Source of the DNA: Undaria pinnatifida
Taxonomy: Eukaryota; Sar; Phaeophyceae; Laminariales; Alariaceae
Assembly (NCBI GenBank): GCA_012845835.1
Contig: JABAKD010000016.1
Location: 20,915,196 to 20,979,195 of the forward strand
Reading direction: 5' to 3'
Length of the DNA: 64,000 bases
The position numbers and the translations under genes are program-made. The first letter of the stretch is position 1; every line of letters begins with the position of its first letter. This document shows positions 23,001 to 36,845 of the stretch, one piece after another. The notes below the pieces were generated by a model. It was given only the letters and a program-made list of their open reading frames with translations. It did not search any database and had not been told where the DNA came from.

Positions 23001-26000
23001 GCAGGTGTTATATATGCTTCTTCCAGCTGTTATATTCATGTCGACGGAAACACGTCATTTTTCGCCAACATCGCCCAGGCTGACGGAGGTAAGTTTGACG
23101 TGCGCCCTCTACAGGTACCCATAGCAGGTTGAGCTGGATTTCATTTAATAGCGAGGGTACAGTATTGATTTTTTTTACACCCTTTTCTTCACTGCTGAGT
23201 TCGGGCCGTCAAAATCAGTCACAATATATACCTTGCAGTAGCAGCGTACGAAATCGTGACATGGGCATGTGTGCCGCCACACCGCATGTGATAAGGGTAT
23301 TGTTGTACTTAGTCGCGTGAGGGGCTCTGGCAAGCTCCGAAGCCAAGATCTAAGAGCGCCCACCTCCACCGCAGCCGTCGTCCGGTAACCAAGGGCTTCT
23401 AGAGTTACCATCAATAGTGCTTAGGATTACAATTGGGTAAAAACACTACAACGCCGGACAATGGAATCACGGCCGTCCATATTTATCATGTGTATTTTGT
23501 CGTGGAGGTATTTAGATGAATAATACAAGGCCGCTAAACCACAGTTACGACCGCGTAAATAACGTGTGATGTGTTTCGTGGCTGAAACACGAAAGGGAAC
23601 GTCGTCGAACGACGCCGGTACTAGTTTAAGAACTCGTTTACGTCCGCGCGGAATTTGGCAAATAATGCACGGGAAGAAATACTTGTGTATCGTTCGGCAG
23701 CAAAGCTAAACGGTTTCCATTGCGAACAGGCTGAAGCAATAGGCGCCGCATGATTTTTGGTGTTTGGTGTTGGCCCCACGTCTGTTGCGCCAGTTGAAGA
23801 AGAGGGCCGGATTTTAGGCCCAGCACATGATGTTGCGACACGTGTTGAAAATACGCCCAGTGGTCTGTCCGAGAAAAACCAGAGTGCTTGTGTACATTGT
23901 GTACATGGAACAAAAATATTGGCCGTAGATTTGACGCTAGAGTTCCTTCAAGAGCGATGTCAAAAGCGTACTGCAATAGTGTTCCCTCGTTAGTTTAGTG
24001 CCGGTGTGTGCCAGCTGGAAACACCGGCACGATAGCCGAAACCTGCACTACGCAGAATATTGGCGCTACTCGTTGATTCCATGTATGACAATAGATTTCA
24101 ACAAGCACTCTAGCAAGTAACCGACACGTTTCCACCTTCTTTACAGGGGGACCTCTATTGCACGTCGACGATGGCAGAACTGGATATTTGCCAAGCTTAC
24201 AGAGTTCTAGCTGCGGGTATCGGAGAGTGGGCCGAGATCACTCAGGCCGAAACCAAAGTGCTTATACCTCTCTGCAATTCCCATTCAGTTGTTATGGTAC
24301 GGCCTTGAAAGGCCTGCAATCATTGAACTGATGGGTAATTGGCCGGTTATCGCATGATAAGGTTGGCATTTCCTATTTCGGATAGTCACGTGGGCACGGA
24401 GGCACATGCCTCCGTTCCCAGAAGTACATCCGAAACTCTGGTGAAATCTTATCAAGCTACGCCTCATCTAAGGCTAAGAAAGTGAGAACTCTCCGAGAAC
24501 CTGTATCAATAGCCTGTGAACACAATGGTGGTATGGAAGCTCTGTCGTCTAAGCAAATGGATGCAGGGGATACACCAATGTGTCTGTTAAGATGACTTGT
24601 GATCAGAAAGAAAATTGATAGTTTGGAAAGGGCGCTCGAGACCAAAGAGAGAAGAAGAGGAAAGAAAATATAGAAGGCAGAGTGATAATGATGAGTTGCA
24701 TCACCATGTCATCATGACGGAACAATGCCCGTAGTCCTGAAGAATACCAGGACAACGGGACCTTAACATACTCAAATTTACGTGCGAATCTAAGTTCCAC
24801 CAAAGATTTATCGTAACATTCAACGTAAGTTTCAGCTTCTTTTATATTCGTGCGAACAAACTGCTGGAATAGACTGCTCGTTAACTTGGGTATGAATCCA
24901 AGGTTCATAAGCTCAACACGCCCCCTTAATGCATATTCAGATCCCTAGGTAAGCCTCATACTTTGAGATCAAATTGATAATTTTAAATACAATAGGTCAC
25001 ATAATAACTCCGGTGTTTCAACCACGGCAATATGGATGTAGCCATGTTATTCACACACAAAAAACCAATTACAAGGTAAACTACGTATACAAACTACGCT
25101 TATTGTAATTACCAGCGATACATACCGTAGTAGATAAAACACAAAGATACGCCCACTGGTTTTCAAACACGCTTTCTGAATTGTACCGATTAAAAATAAA
25201 AATACTAAACTAATACCGAGAAATTGTGGACTACAACACGACAAAACATTATTTTCTTACCATTCAGTTTTGTTTTGTGTACTTACGTACTTAAGTACGT
25301 AAGAAAAGAAACAGGCACAACTATGAATACTGTTGGTTGTACAATAGACTATGATGGGTGGAGTCATCATCCATCATCGAGCGAATTCCTTGAAAAGAAA
25401 AAAAAGTCACTGCTGTATGTTTGTACCGATTAAAAATAGAAATACTAAACTAATACCTACAGAGAAATTGTGGACTACAACACGACAAAACATTATATTC
25501 TCACCCTTCAATTTTGTTTTGTGTACTTACGTACTTAGGTACGTAAGAAAAGAAACAGGCACAACTATGAATACTGTTGGTTGTACCATAGACTATGATG
25601 GGTGGAGTCATCATCCATCATCGAGTGAATTCCTTGAAAAGAAAAGAAAAAGTCACTGCGGTATGTTTGTACCGAATAAAAATAGAAATATTAAACTAAT
25701 ACAGAGAAATTGTGGACTACAACACGACAAAACATTATATTCTCACCATTCAGTTTTGTTTTGTGTACTTACGTACTTAGGTACATAAGAAAAGAAACAG
25801 GCACAACTATATATACTGTTGGTTGTACAATAGACTATGATGGGTGGAGTCATCATCCATCATCGAGCGAATTTCTTGAAAAGAATAAAAAAAAAGTCAC
25901 TGCTGTACGATGTTTTCTACGTCACCTCAATATAGTCCAAGGATACCCATAGCACAAATAACTGTCTGATACTAGTTGTACGCTGAAAAGCATTAGATAG

Positions 26001-29000
26001 ACAATTTTCGTGAGCCTTTGCCCTATAACTCTGGAATGAATACTCGTACCCATTTTGGATAAAAGATAGCTTATTGCTATACGATCGATGACTTCAGCTC
26101 ATGCGACCAATAGTTCCACCTTTGCTCATACGTACGTAACTGGCTAGGAGTTGTAACTTTTCCAGGTGACAAAAAAACTGCTTGTACTAAGTAACATTCC
26201 CTACTCACGTGTAATTTTCAACTGTACGTACAACTACATGCTGCAAGAAACAATTACTGGTATAACTATAAACCCGTCCCCGTGCGCGATGTTGGTAAAA
26301 TTACCCCCTGAACTGGGACACGGTCATGTCTCGTCCACATTTACTCACCCTGTGAGGTTGAGGTACATACGACATACTTGACAGCAGTTTGGACCTGTCG
26401 TTGTACGTACGACTAGCGCGGAGGAAGTCAAAAGGGTCAGCGCGACCGAGTCACCTACCAAAGCCCGCACGAAAAGGCTATCGATAAAAAACGGCAAGTC
26501 ATGTCACCTTTTTAGGTACTTGAGCGACTTGATAAACATGTTCAACCTTTCGTACTCACTCCTCCTGTGTAGGAGACCATGCCTCTCGGGCTATGCTGCC
26601 ATGTCTTTGAGGACGTCGTAGTGTGCCGCCCAAAAGATGCATCGGGCATCCCGACGTTTTTTTTGCGAACACGATGTACCTCCGGCTGTTATCCCGTCCG
26701 GAGCAAGAAGATTCACGCAGGCGTTGAGCTTCCAGCGCTTGTCCTCGAGTGTTGATCAGATTGACGTTCGGGTAGTAGTTGATGGAGCTCATTGATGAGG
26801 AAGATAGACAGTAAAAAGTGGTCATGATTCTTTTTGTTGAAAAATTGCTGAAGAAGCGCATGGACAGACACGGGAAGAAAGGTTTTGATGCGATTGGCGC
26901 GTGATCCTTCCAGTGATGATTTCCTGCCTCGGACCATTGCCAACTTTTAGCTGAATTGTGATATGCCAATCGTTTTGTCGTCACATTACCTGTTTGGTTG
27001 GGGTCTTGCACTTCTCCGTCCTCGGTATATCACGGTTTGGCGGCGATTGAATCGTCCGGTAGCACACGGCAAAATAAAAAACGGGCTGATTTGTTTTGAA
27101 ATTATAAAACGCCACAATCTTGCATCGAGCTCCATATATAAACAAATGATGTTTTCGATCATGGAGGTTGCCTGACGTAATTCACAAGGCAGGCGGGATA
27201 GTCAAAGACGGTATAGCTAGCCGGAGCTGTAGTTGCGACGTCAAGGTGTTGAAGCTTAGAAGGGGTTCTCCGTGCTGAAGTTGTTAATATTCGAGCAGAT
27301 GACGCTGAAGATTCGCATTACTTTGCTTGTGGCGACGCCATAGGATACGTGTAGTTGTTGTGTACCGATATAGATGCCGAAGGGTATATTTAGTCTATTC
27401 CAACAGTCCTCGAATACTCAGAAACGGCTTCCAACTGCTGGTTTGGACGATGTTGATTTGTAGGGGCAGTTGATGCGCTCTTACCTTAGAAGTGGACGAG
27501 TCTACTGTTGGTAGAACGGGAGGCGGCTCTTCGATGAAGAAGTCTGCCTCTACCCCGCTGTAATGGTCGGTAAACTTTGCCATGTAGGCGTATCCTCCGA
27601 TCTCCTTGGGCGTCACCGGTCCTAGAAAGTCTGTACTCATCGGCTCTACACGTTCGCTGGAAGGGTCAAGACGCGATGTTTTAGCATGTTTCTGTTGAGT
27701 GCTTTTGTTGATTTTGCAGGTATAAGACGCAGATAAAGTGTCTGAAAAACTTCTCCCACACTCTGCTATATTTTTCACAATGGCCATCACCTGCCAATTC
27801 GGATGACCCAACCTCTTATGTCCGATGTTAGCTGGAACGGGTGTAGGCAGTGAAGAAGCTTTAGTAGCAGTCGAAGCGTGAACAGCGAGGACGGTTTTTG
27901 GTTAAAAATTGCTGCCGGAAATGGTCGGAAATGTTGTCTCATGTGTTCGGCCGATCGCACCAGTGGTGAGGTCGAGATGATGCAGAGTAGAGCAGTGGCT
28001 GTGGTTGCGTAGGGGCACAGTAAATGCACCCATGCCCAAACACAAATTTGTAGCGATGATCACATTGGCCCCTCTTGTAACGGCTGATCCCCTCGAAAAT
28101 GGGTGGCTGCTTGGCCCTAGTACGATCGTGACGGGAAGCTGCACAGCGTGCTTAGAGCCTATATGGTCCAACACTTGAACAATCAAAACCCCTTGACCAA
28201 CGCAAGAAAGGCGACATCTTCCCGCTACGTTGATGGCTACAGGAGGTTCCAGCTGTACGTAATGGTTTATTTTGGGTTGGATGCCAGGTAGAAGATAATT
28301 GCGGATGAAATGGCTAGAAGCTCCGCTGTCCGCAGTCACGAGGAGGTGCCGCGATCAAATAATAACCTATACTAACTGGAGTTAAGGATGGATGGGGAGG
28401 AGTCGCGAAGGACGTAGAAGTAGCTGCTGCAGTCGCAGACGCAGTAGTGGATGGAGCCCGTGCCACTGGGACGTAAGCTTCTATTTGCACTCTTGAAGTT
28501 GGATTTGTGGCGGTGTTGGCGTGAGCACTGCGGTTGATATTGTGCGGGGTATTGTGTTGACAGAAATAAGGGCGACGAGTCTTGTTGTCGTCCCGCTTTT
28601 GAGACCGACAGTCGCTATTATCGTTGCGATTGATATTGTGCAGGCTCCATCACGAATACCTTCGAGGTGTTGGGGGCGTTGTTTTTCCCGACATCGTCCC
28701 CTTTCGTGTAAATCAGTTTTCGCATAGATAGTCTGTCTTTTTGCAGTGTAAACAGGTCACTACCATAGCAGACTCACGCCCCTTAGCTTTTCGCGAAGGC
28801 CCGTTTCGCATAGCTCTATATTAAGCATTGCTATCACAGCTCGGCCGAGTGTGAAGTCATCCCCTGCTTCTACGCTGTCTTTTATTTGCAGGTATTCATC
28901 CGTGAGTCCTTCCAGCACTATGCCAGTATGCGGTCATCGATGAGCACCTCTACCATGTATACCAGTTCGTCCGGTGAATAGTATACTTCATTATGTAAAT

Positions 29001-32000
29001 GCCTTGGCTCTTGCCGTTGCGTCGTGAATATTTGAGTTAGTTCTCATTTTAGTATACGTCTACGTTGACGGGTGGAATTGTGATATATTGTACCATGCCA
29101 ACCCAAGCAGCCTTCCCATTCGCAAGTCCACCTCGTTTAGGCTTGCATTATACAGTCGTCCCCGCTTTAAAGGCACTCTTCTTAAGAAAACTCCCCGCTA
29201 TAAAGACACATTTTTTTCCCAGAACATGGTGCCCCGCAGATGTACAATAATAAGGGGGGCGGTACATTTTCCACTTTGCGCCCCCCCCCCAATTTTTTTT
29301 GCTGGGGCAGCTCACTGCTGTATAACATCGACAGCGGTCTGCTGCAGCCCGCACTACCGCGTGTGGGTATGGAGAGGTTCCTCCCATCTGCTGGCGGGTC
29401 GTCAGATGCCGGCTTGAAGCCATGTGGCGAACCCACGTGCCAGTCAAAGTCTCAACTCGTGTCAGGCAGTCAAGGTTTGGGATTTTTGCCTTTCTCGTGG
29501 AGTTAAACTTTATTATTTTTGTGTTGTGTTTTTGCCTCTTGCTGACCTTTGGGGAAGAACGGTGTCCTCTTTTCGGGTTACTTGCCCGATTTTTTAGTAT
29601 GTTGTGGTCTGCGCCACCGACCGTTTCCTAGTGTCCTTCTAAGGGCTCGACTGGGTTTGTTCGGTCCCGATGTGGCAGGTAACTTGCGTGTATCGTATCA
29701 GAGCTATTTCCAACGAACTGATATGCCTCAGGTCTGTTCGCGATATCTCGGGCATGATGTTCACCGTGAGGATAACGCCTTGACAATAAGAAAAGCCTGC
29801 AACAACACCAGCGCACTGCCGTACACATTACAGCACATTACAGCAAGAGCCTGCATCAACAACAGCGCACTGCCGTACACATTACAATAGGTCGTGCTGC
29901 ACTCCTTCCCGCGTTTCGGTGGTGGAGGGAAATTCAAAATGTGTAGAGTATTGGAGTGTACTTCAGCAGAAGTGTTGCGGCCTTTCAAATCACGTTTTGT
30001 AGTTTTTAAGCAACACAGTTTCGTGGTCGCATTCCTGCTTCAAATGCGCGTATTTTGACATATGTTACCTCCACTGGCCCCGGGGACGGTGAGTTAGTGG
30101 CCTCGCAATTCTAAAGATGCTTCCCCGCATTAAAGACACTCCCCCCCAAAAAAACGTAGTGTGTCTTTACAGCGGGGTCGACTGTAAAAGAAAGTTGGCC
30201 GCAGCTCCCAATGTGCTCATAAACAAGATGTCGAACAGAAGACGGTTGTCGCGGTGTCAGTACTTTGATGTCCTCCAAAACTCGAGATGGTGTTATCCGT
30301 GGCCCATAAAACCGATGTTGCGGCTGGGATTGTAGAATATCCTGACGATGATGGTAGCAGATGTGACGTGTTCACGGGACTACTCCCTGCGACCGGATGT
30401 ATATTTTCTGCTGCTTCAGCCGAGGGTGTTTTCCCGGATTAAATGTCCGTTTCGTCGGCGGCATGTCTACGAATTACAGCTCGTGAAGGCCTACGTCTAA
30501 TTGAAGTTGGACGAGGACTAGTTAGTTTAGGCTCGCAGCAAGGACACCCTTCCAGGATATCAGAGATCCCGGCATGACGAATACTTATCACGGACTGAGC
30601 CGTGCGTTTCCATACGTCGAACTTGAGCTCATTAAAATACCGTTGAGAGCTCTAACGAGATTGTCTACTGCATCTCCTGCTTCCAAAAACTCTCCCATGG
30701 TGATGGTGATGGTGATGTTGTAGTCGGTTTAATGGATGGAGGGTTTCTCTCAAACTTCACTGTAATATACGACAAACTGCAATGAGATGTCGCTTCGTGC
30801 CGATCTATGTTTTTTATCGAAGGTCGAGGATCAAAACCTGTGAATAGCCTGTTTACACAAGGCTTGTGTGGAGGCTTTGTCTTGCATGCGAAGAGATGCA
30901 AAGATGGCACCGAAATGTCTGTTAAAATTATTTGTGAGAACAAAGAAGAGGGAATTTGGAAAAGGCGCTTGATGCCAACGAGAGAGGAAGGGCAAGAAAG
31001 GAGATACGTGAGAGGAGGGAGAGAAGGGAGAGTGACAATGGTGGGTCGCATCATGATGTGATCATCAAGGAACAATGCCCGTACCCGTAGTCCGGAAGAA
31101 TACCGGTACAACGGGACAACCTTGACATACTCAAACCTACGTTTACATCCAAGTTCCACCCAAGATTCAACGTAGCAGTTAATGTATGTTTCAAGTTCTT
31201 ATCTCACTCGTGCGAATAGACTGCTTGAGTAGACTGCGCATCAACTTTGATTTGAATACAAGGTTCATACTCTTTACGACCTGCTCAGATGGCAGACCTG
31301 TAGTGGACACTCTGCCCCCCCGCCCATTACCCTTAGAATACGGCGTCGTCGGCAGGACGCCTGCCCCCTCCCACGCCCTCCACCCCCCTGCCCCCCTGAG
31401 TAGCCCTTACTCCCAATCAACCCCTTAAGCATCACCCTCTTCGACAGACGTACCGCCCCCATACGTGCTACGAATTCGGCAAACAATATCCTCCGTTAAC
31501 GGACTGTCAACTCTATGCTGTCTGAAGCTGTGTTAGCAAGTGGGTCGTCGTACGAGAGAGGGTATAAAATAGCCTATCCATGGCGGGCTAAAGGCACTAC
31601 AGGTCAGAAAATTGAACAGGTCCTCGGAGAGTTCTCTTTTTCCTAGCCTTAGGAGGGACGTAGGAGTATCTGGGCCTGAGGCGTTCACGCTCCTGTTACG
31701 CCTGCCCGTGATGCACTTCGACTGGGTCAACACGGAGGAAGGCTACACTATGTTAATTTTTTTTAGGAATTCATAACGGCACGAATTTTACTGATTTCAG
31801 TCAGGAGTTTCGCGTACTTGTGTCGACCGCTACGGGGAGTGACCGTGTTTTGTCTCCGGGAATGGATGTGGTGTTGGAGGTGATTCGGATGGCGGGAAAT
31901 AAGAATTTTTCGACTCTCATGCCGAGGTTGTACCCTGGTTTTAAGGCAACGGACAGGCGGCCACACGCCTCGTTGGATACTATGTGGTGGGCCTTTAGGG

Positions 32001-35000
32001 ACCTAACGCATTATAAGGCACCTACCGTCAACGGCAAAACTATTTTTCTCTGCCCCCTGCTCCTTCGACGGAAGCGCGGTCCTCCGCCTCGTCGGGGCCC
32101 TGACCCGTCGATCATGGGCGCGGCCAGGGCCAAGTGCCGTCCCAGTTGATTTCGTGGCAGTAGGGATCAAGCCATCATCCAACTGCCATGTCAATTGATG
32201 ATTAATCTGACCCTTTGCTTGCCCAGACATTGAACTGATACCCACTAGAAGAGCCTCATTATGCAGAAGACTTCGCCGTTAGTGCCTCGTTATTGACAGA
32301 CTCCCCTACCCGTAGGAGCGACCTCCTTGGGCCCTAAACGCTAACCGGGGGCTTTTCCGCGACTGCCACGAAGCGAATCACTCATCTAAGCATTGTACGC
32401 ATCCGTTCAGTAATGCGAGTGGCTGTTTGAACCCGTAACTTCGCCAACTTGGCGACGATGACGCATACCGACGTTGGCAAGCATGCATGGTCTGCTACCG
32501 CCGCGACGGAAAATCCTTTCGCCCCAACAACCATAAGAGAATTAATCGCCATCATTCAGCTCAATCACGAGGGTACGACAAGCTTCCGGGCCAAGTAAAT
32601 TGTCACAACGATAACACATACAAGTCGGATCACCATGTTAGCGTACCGCCTCTGCTGCTCCCGCTCCTGTTCCTTGAATGCGTTTTGGAACCGCCCTTAA
32701 CCCGGGCGGAAATCCTAACGGGCGCCAGCCAGGCACATTTCGGGTCGGCAATTGACAGCTCGACGGCGGTACGGCACCGTTGACAGAACTGTCGGGGGGA
32801 CATCTTTTGTTTTTAGACGATGCTCGTGTTCCTGTTGATGGCCTGTCCAATAACGCAGCCCGAGTTGCCTCTGTTAAGAGCCCACGGGCTCTTGCGCCGT
32901 CTGCGGACGATTCTCATGGCGTAGTACCGGTGGCGAGAACTGAATCTTCAAGCGTCGTGCCCCCCAGCCAGGAAATTACTTTCGACGGCGGGAACGCGCG
33001 CTTTCAGCGACGTTCCTCCGGTCAGGGTCTGAGTTCGGCGACGGGAACCGCGCTTCCACCGACTTTCTCCTCAGAAAGATATTTTGCGAGGCTCAATCCG
33101 ATTGTTTCTCCCGATAGCAACGGGCGTTATGTCATTTATTTCATCGAGGAGGAGTCGCCAAGGTTGGCTACCTCTTCGCTCTTCTTCAAGAGGCCTAAAA
33201 GAAAAGAGTCTCATCGGGAAATAATAATATTGCCACCCGCCCGAGCCCCACTACAGAAGACGCCAACAGTCTATGGATCCTTCGCCGTTCTCTAGCACGC
33301 TAACCCACGTGCTTCAGGCTGCGTCTGCCCCAATTGTATAGGAAGAAGATCCGACACTGTGCGACGGGCCAGTGGTGACGGCACGGCCTCCAGTCTGATC
33401 AACTGGGCGCTATTCCTGCAAAAAATACAGAGGAATTGCGCCTCTCGTCAAACAGTGAGAGCAGTTTCTTGCGATTATACGATAAACAGCGAAGAGGCCA
33501 CGGCGCGATAAACCGCGGATTCGGACTCCCGTCATGTTCCCGAGGCCTGGCGTTCCCGTAATAGGACACTAAAGAAACAAAGAACCGAGGAGTGGTGTTC
33601 TCAGAAGGTTAAATTGCAGACCCAAATGTCCATCGAGGCTACCGACGCGTGGGAACCGTCGTTTTTTTTTCATTTTTCGGGCAGAGGAGAGCGAAGTCTC
33701 GCGTTTCTCCGCAAATGAGCGAAGAAGACCCGAGGCGAGAACCGCGGGTTCGGATTCGCGTCGTGCTCCCGAAGCCGGTGTTCCCTGACGGGGACGGTGC
33801 AAGCCCAGCATCCAACACAGCTGTTGATCCTTCTCTCAAATACTCCAGACAAAAGTGGTGTTGTTCTGGGAGGTCCCATCTTATTCGTCACCATGATCCC
33901 CTTCGTAGTTGGTCGTGGACGACGTGCCATTATAAGATGGCCGAGAAGACCTGGCTTTTCAAGACCATCGAGCAGTGATGCTCATCATGTCATCGCCCAG
34001 TCGAAGCACACGAAAAGGCATCGGTGGAGGCGTGCGCAACTTTGACTCCGGTGTTGGGGACAGGGACAAGCAAGACGTGGCACCTACTCCAAATTCATGC
34101 AGAATCCAGCGATAATAATATCATCATTTTGTCTCTGACGACAAGCTCTGTCTGAGTCCAGTCTTCTGCACCCAGGGTGGGACATTGGTCTTCGGGCGGA
34201 TGATCCTAGGGCCAACAACCAATGCCAGTGCAGAGCAAACATTTGCTCGGTGAAGCACTTCTAGCCGTTCGCGAAGCTTTTCGCGACAGTGAGACCGGGT
34301 TGTCCCACCCGCCCATTCCTAGTCGGTTCCGCACCTGCACTCCGAATGCAAGAAAACCAAGAAATCTCGTCCATGCCGCGGCCGGGCCGTTAACAGCGGC
34401 CAGCGCTCGAAAAGGTTCTCCTTCGGAGTTTCCGACAAATTTCTTGGGCGCGTTGGCCAACCAAAAGCCGTGAAGGTTTGGAGATAGCTTACAGCGTCGG
34501 CCTTGACATTGCGTTGTCAGAACACAGACCCTGTTTCGTCGGGGGTAACTGTAACGCTGGACGACGTTTCGTTCACTATGAAAAACGCATGTATCAGACG
34601 AGCAACGCTCTACTTTGAGAGGCACTGGATTCCTCTAGATTTGGGGAACGGCAACATGGCTTGACCTCACAAAGGCCTCCGAGGGTGCTGCAGGGAATAA
34701 AGTTCCGCATATCCTCTGGCCACAAGACAAAAGAGAGCATTGGCAAAGTGGGGACCCCCAATGCAGGAGTCCAGCGGTAGCTTGAGTTTGTGATCGCGTT
34801 CGTTTGCACACTCGAGTACCACAAGAATGAAGCGCCAACGGCATCGCCGAGTTTTCTTGCCCGCTTCCAAGAGCCTGCTGCTGCTACCACTAACAGCTGA
34901 TACTACTACGACTACCACTTCTATTCCTACTTCTTCTACTACCATTTCTACTTCGCGTACTACAACTAGTACTTCAACTTCCACCACACGCAAATATAAC

Positions 35001-35554
35001 AACTACTGCTTCTCCTGCTACTTATACTCTCAAAGTACTTCTACTATTAATACGCCTGTTACTCCTGCTACTTCTACTAATTATGCTACTATTACCACTA
35101 CTAGTACTGCTGCTACTACTACTTCTACTGGTACTTCTTCTCGAGTACTGTTAATACTACAACAAAAACAACTACTACTACTGCTACTTGTAATACTACT
35201 ACGACTAACTACGACTACCACAGCTACTACTTCGACTCGTACGAAGTATTACTACTAATAGTACTACAAGTAGTACTTCTACTACTCCTTCTATTAATAC
35301 TATTATTGGGACCATTACTACTACCACAACTACAGTACTACTACTTTCACAGTACTACTACTGTCACTTTTTTTTCCGGCGGGTGGCAAAAAATACAGCT
35401 GAAGCTCACCACTCTTCCACTATTTGTCACTTATGTGATCTGTCAACTTGATTCAAAAATGAATCCGCAATCCAGACCTAGGTCGTGTGAGCATAGGTTC
35501 CCGTTATATGGCGAGCTGCTACTACTACTGCTACTACTGCTACTACTACTACTC

Positions 35555-35590
<36 letters not shown>

Positions 35591-36568
35591 ACTACTACTA
35601 CCTACTGCTACTACTACTACTACTACGACGACTACTACTGCGATCACTACTACTGCCATACCCCTACTACCGTCAAGACTACTTGGTGTACTACCGACTG
35701 CCACTAAAAATACAACCACTACCCCTATGCCCATACCACTAACACTACGACTACAATTAAACGGCTAGCACTACCAGCGAGACTACCACTACCTACCTCT
35801 ACACTTTACCACTACCACTACTGCTACTACTACTGCTGCTGCTTTTACTACTACTGCTTCTGCTACTACTGTTACTGCTACTGCTACTACTACTACTAAT
35901 ACACTACTACTACTACGACTATTACTACTACTACGACTACTACTACTTCTACTACTACTACTACTACGACTACGACTACTGCTACTACTACTTCTACTAC
36001 TACCACGACTACGACTACTACTGCGATCACTACTACTACTGCCACAACCCTAATACCGTCAAGACTACTTGATGTACTACCGACTGCCACTAAAAATACA
36101 ACCACTACCCCTATGCACATACCACTAACACTACGAATACAATTATCCGGCTAGCACTACCAGCGACACTACCACTACCTACCACCACAGTTTACCACTA
36201 CCACTACTACTGCTAGTACTGCTGCTGCTTTTACTACTACTACTACTTCTGCTACTACTGTTACTGCTACTACTACTACGACTACTACTACTACTACTAC
36301 TACTTCTACTATTACTACTACTATTACTGCTGCTACTACTGGTACTCCAGCTACTGCGACTTCTTCTATTACTCTACAGTCATTACTAGAACTACTAGTA
36401 CTATTACTACTACTACTACTGCTACTACTACTTCTACTGCTACTAGTAATACTACACTATTACTACTTTTTCTACTACAACAATCATTATGTAATTTTCC
36501 TACTCAGACTGCTTCTACTACAATCACTAGTCTAATGCCACTACAACTACTACTACTGCTCTACTGCG

Positions 36569-36609
<41 letters not shown>

Positions 36610-36807
36610 AGTTAACGCTCACACAAGACTACCCACTACAACGTACGAGTACTACCACTACCCCTTCGCCAATACCGCTACCCCTACGACTTCCACTCCG
36701 ACTATCCTGCTACAACTCCTATCGCCACAACCACTGGCATGGCCATTATACCACTGCCACCACTCCCGCGACTTTTATTGCCGCTATTGCTGTTACAACT
36801 GTAATTG

Positions 36808-36845
<38 letters not shown>

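Larger units (their letters stand above)
17512..23004 (+). other. Intron 2 of the large gene (5,493 nt), hosting copia-like element 1
   Basis: Bounded by GTGATT and CCCACGCAG. Holds copia-like element 1 in the opposite orientation and a C-tailed dispersed repeat that abuts the 3' splice site. The stretch 20661-22599 between them has no recognised gene. A block at 21775-21850 is similar to 17625-17700. Confidence 0.6.
27395..29060 (-). mobile_element. Ty1/copia-like retroelement remnant 2 (gag, protease, start of integrase)
   Basis: On the minus strand: decayed gag (about 29060-28400), protease (28339-27902) and pre-integrase plus the first part of the integrase core (27811-27395). The integrase stops right after the YAYMAKFTDHYSG segment, so most of the integrase and all of RT/RNase H are missing. 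Sequence differs clearly from element 1, so this is another copia lineage. The TA element copy 2 lies just upstream of its gag, 93 bp away. Confidence 0.85.

Noticed and set aside
23425-23507. TTAG|...GTGGAG|GTATTT stretch of 83 nt as a coil exon
   Set aside because: Length breaks the phase and the peptide has no coil residues.
24147-24230. Stretch after TTTACAG as a further coil exon
   Set aside because: No donor at 84 nt, no FxxNxA...GG pattern.
29697-29705. TATCAGAGC, like the primer-binding site complementary to initiator tRNA-Met used by copia elements
   Set aside because: It lies inside the TIR element, not next to a retroelement LTR, and copy 1 of that element has TATCATAG at the same place. 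A chance match.
34827-36120. Long Thr/Tyr/Leu-rich (plus) and Val-rich (minus) frames
   Set aside because: They are translations of the CTA/TAC trinucleotide field and have no independent support as genes.
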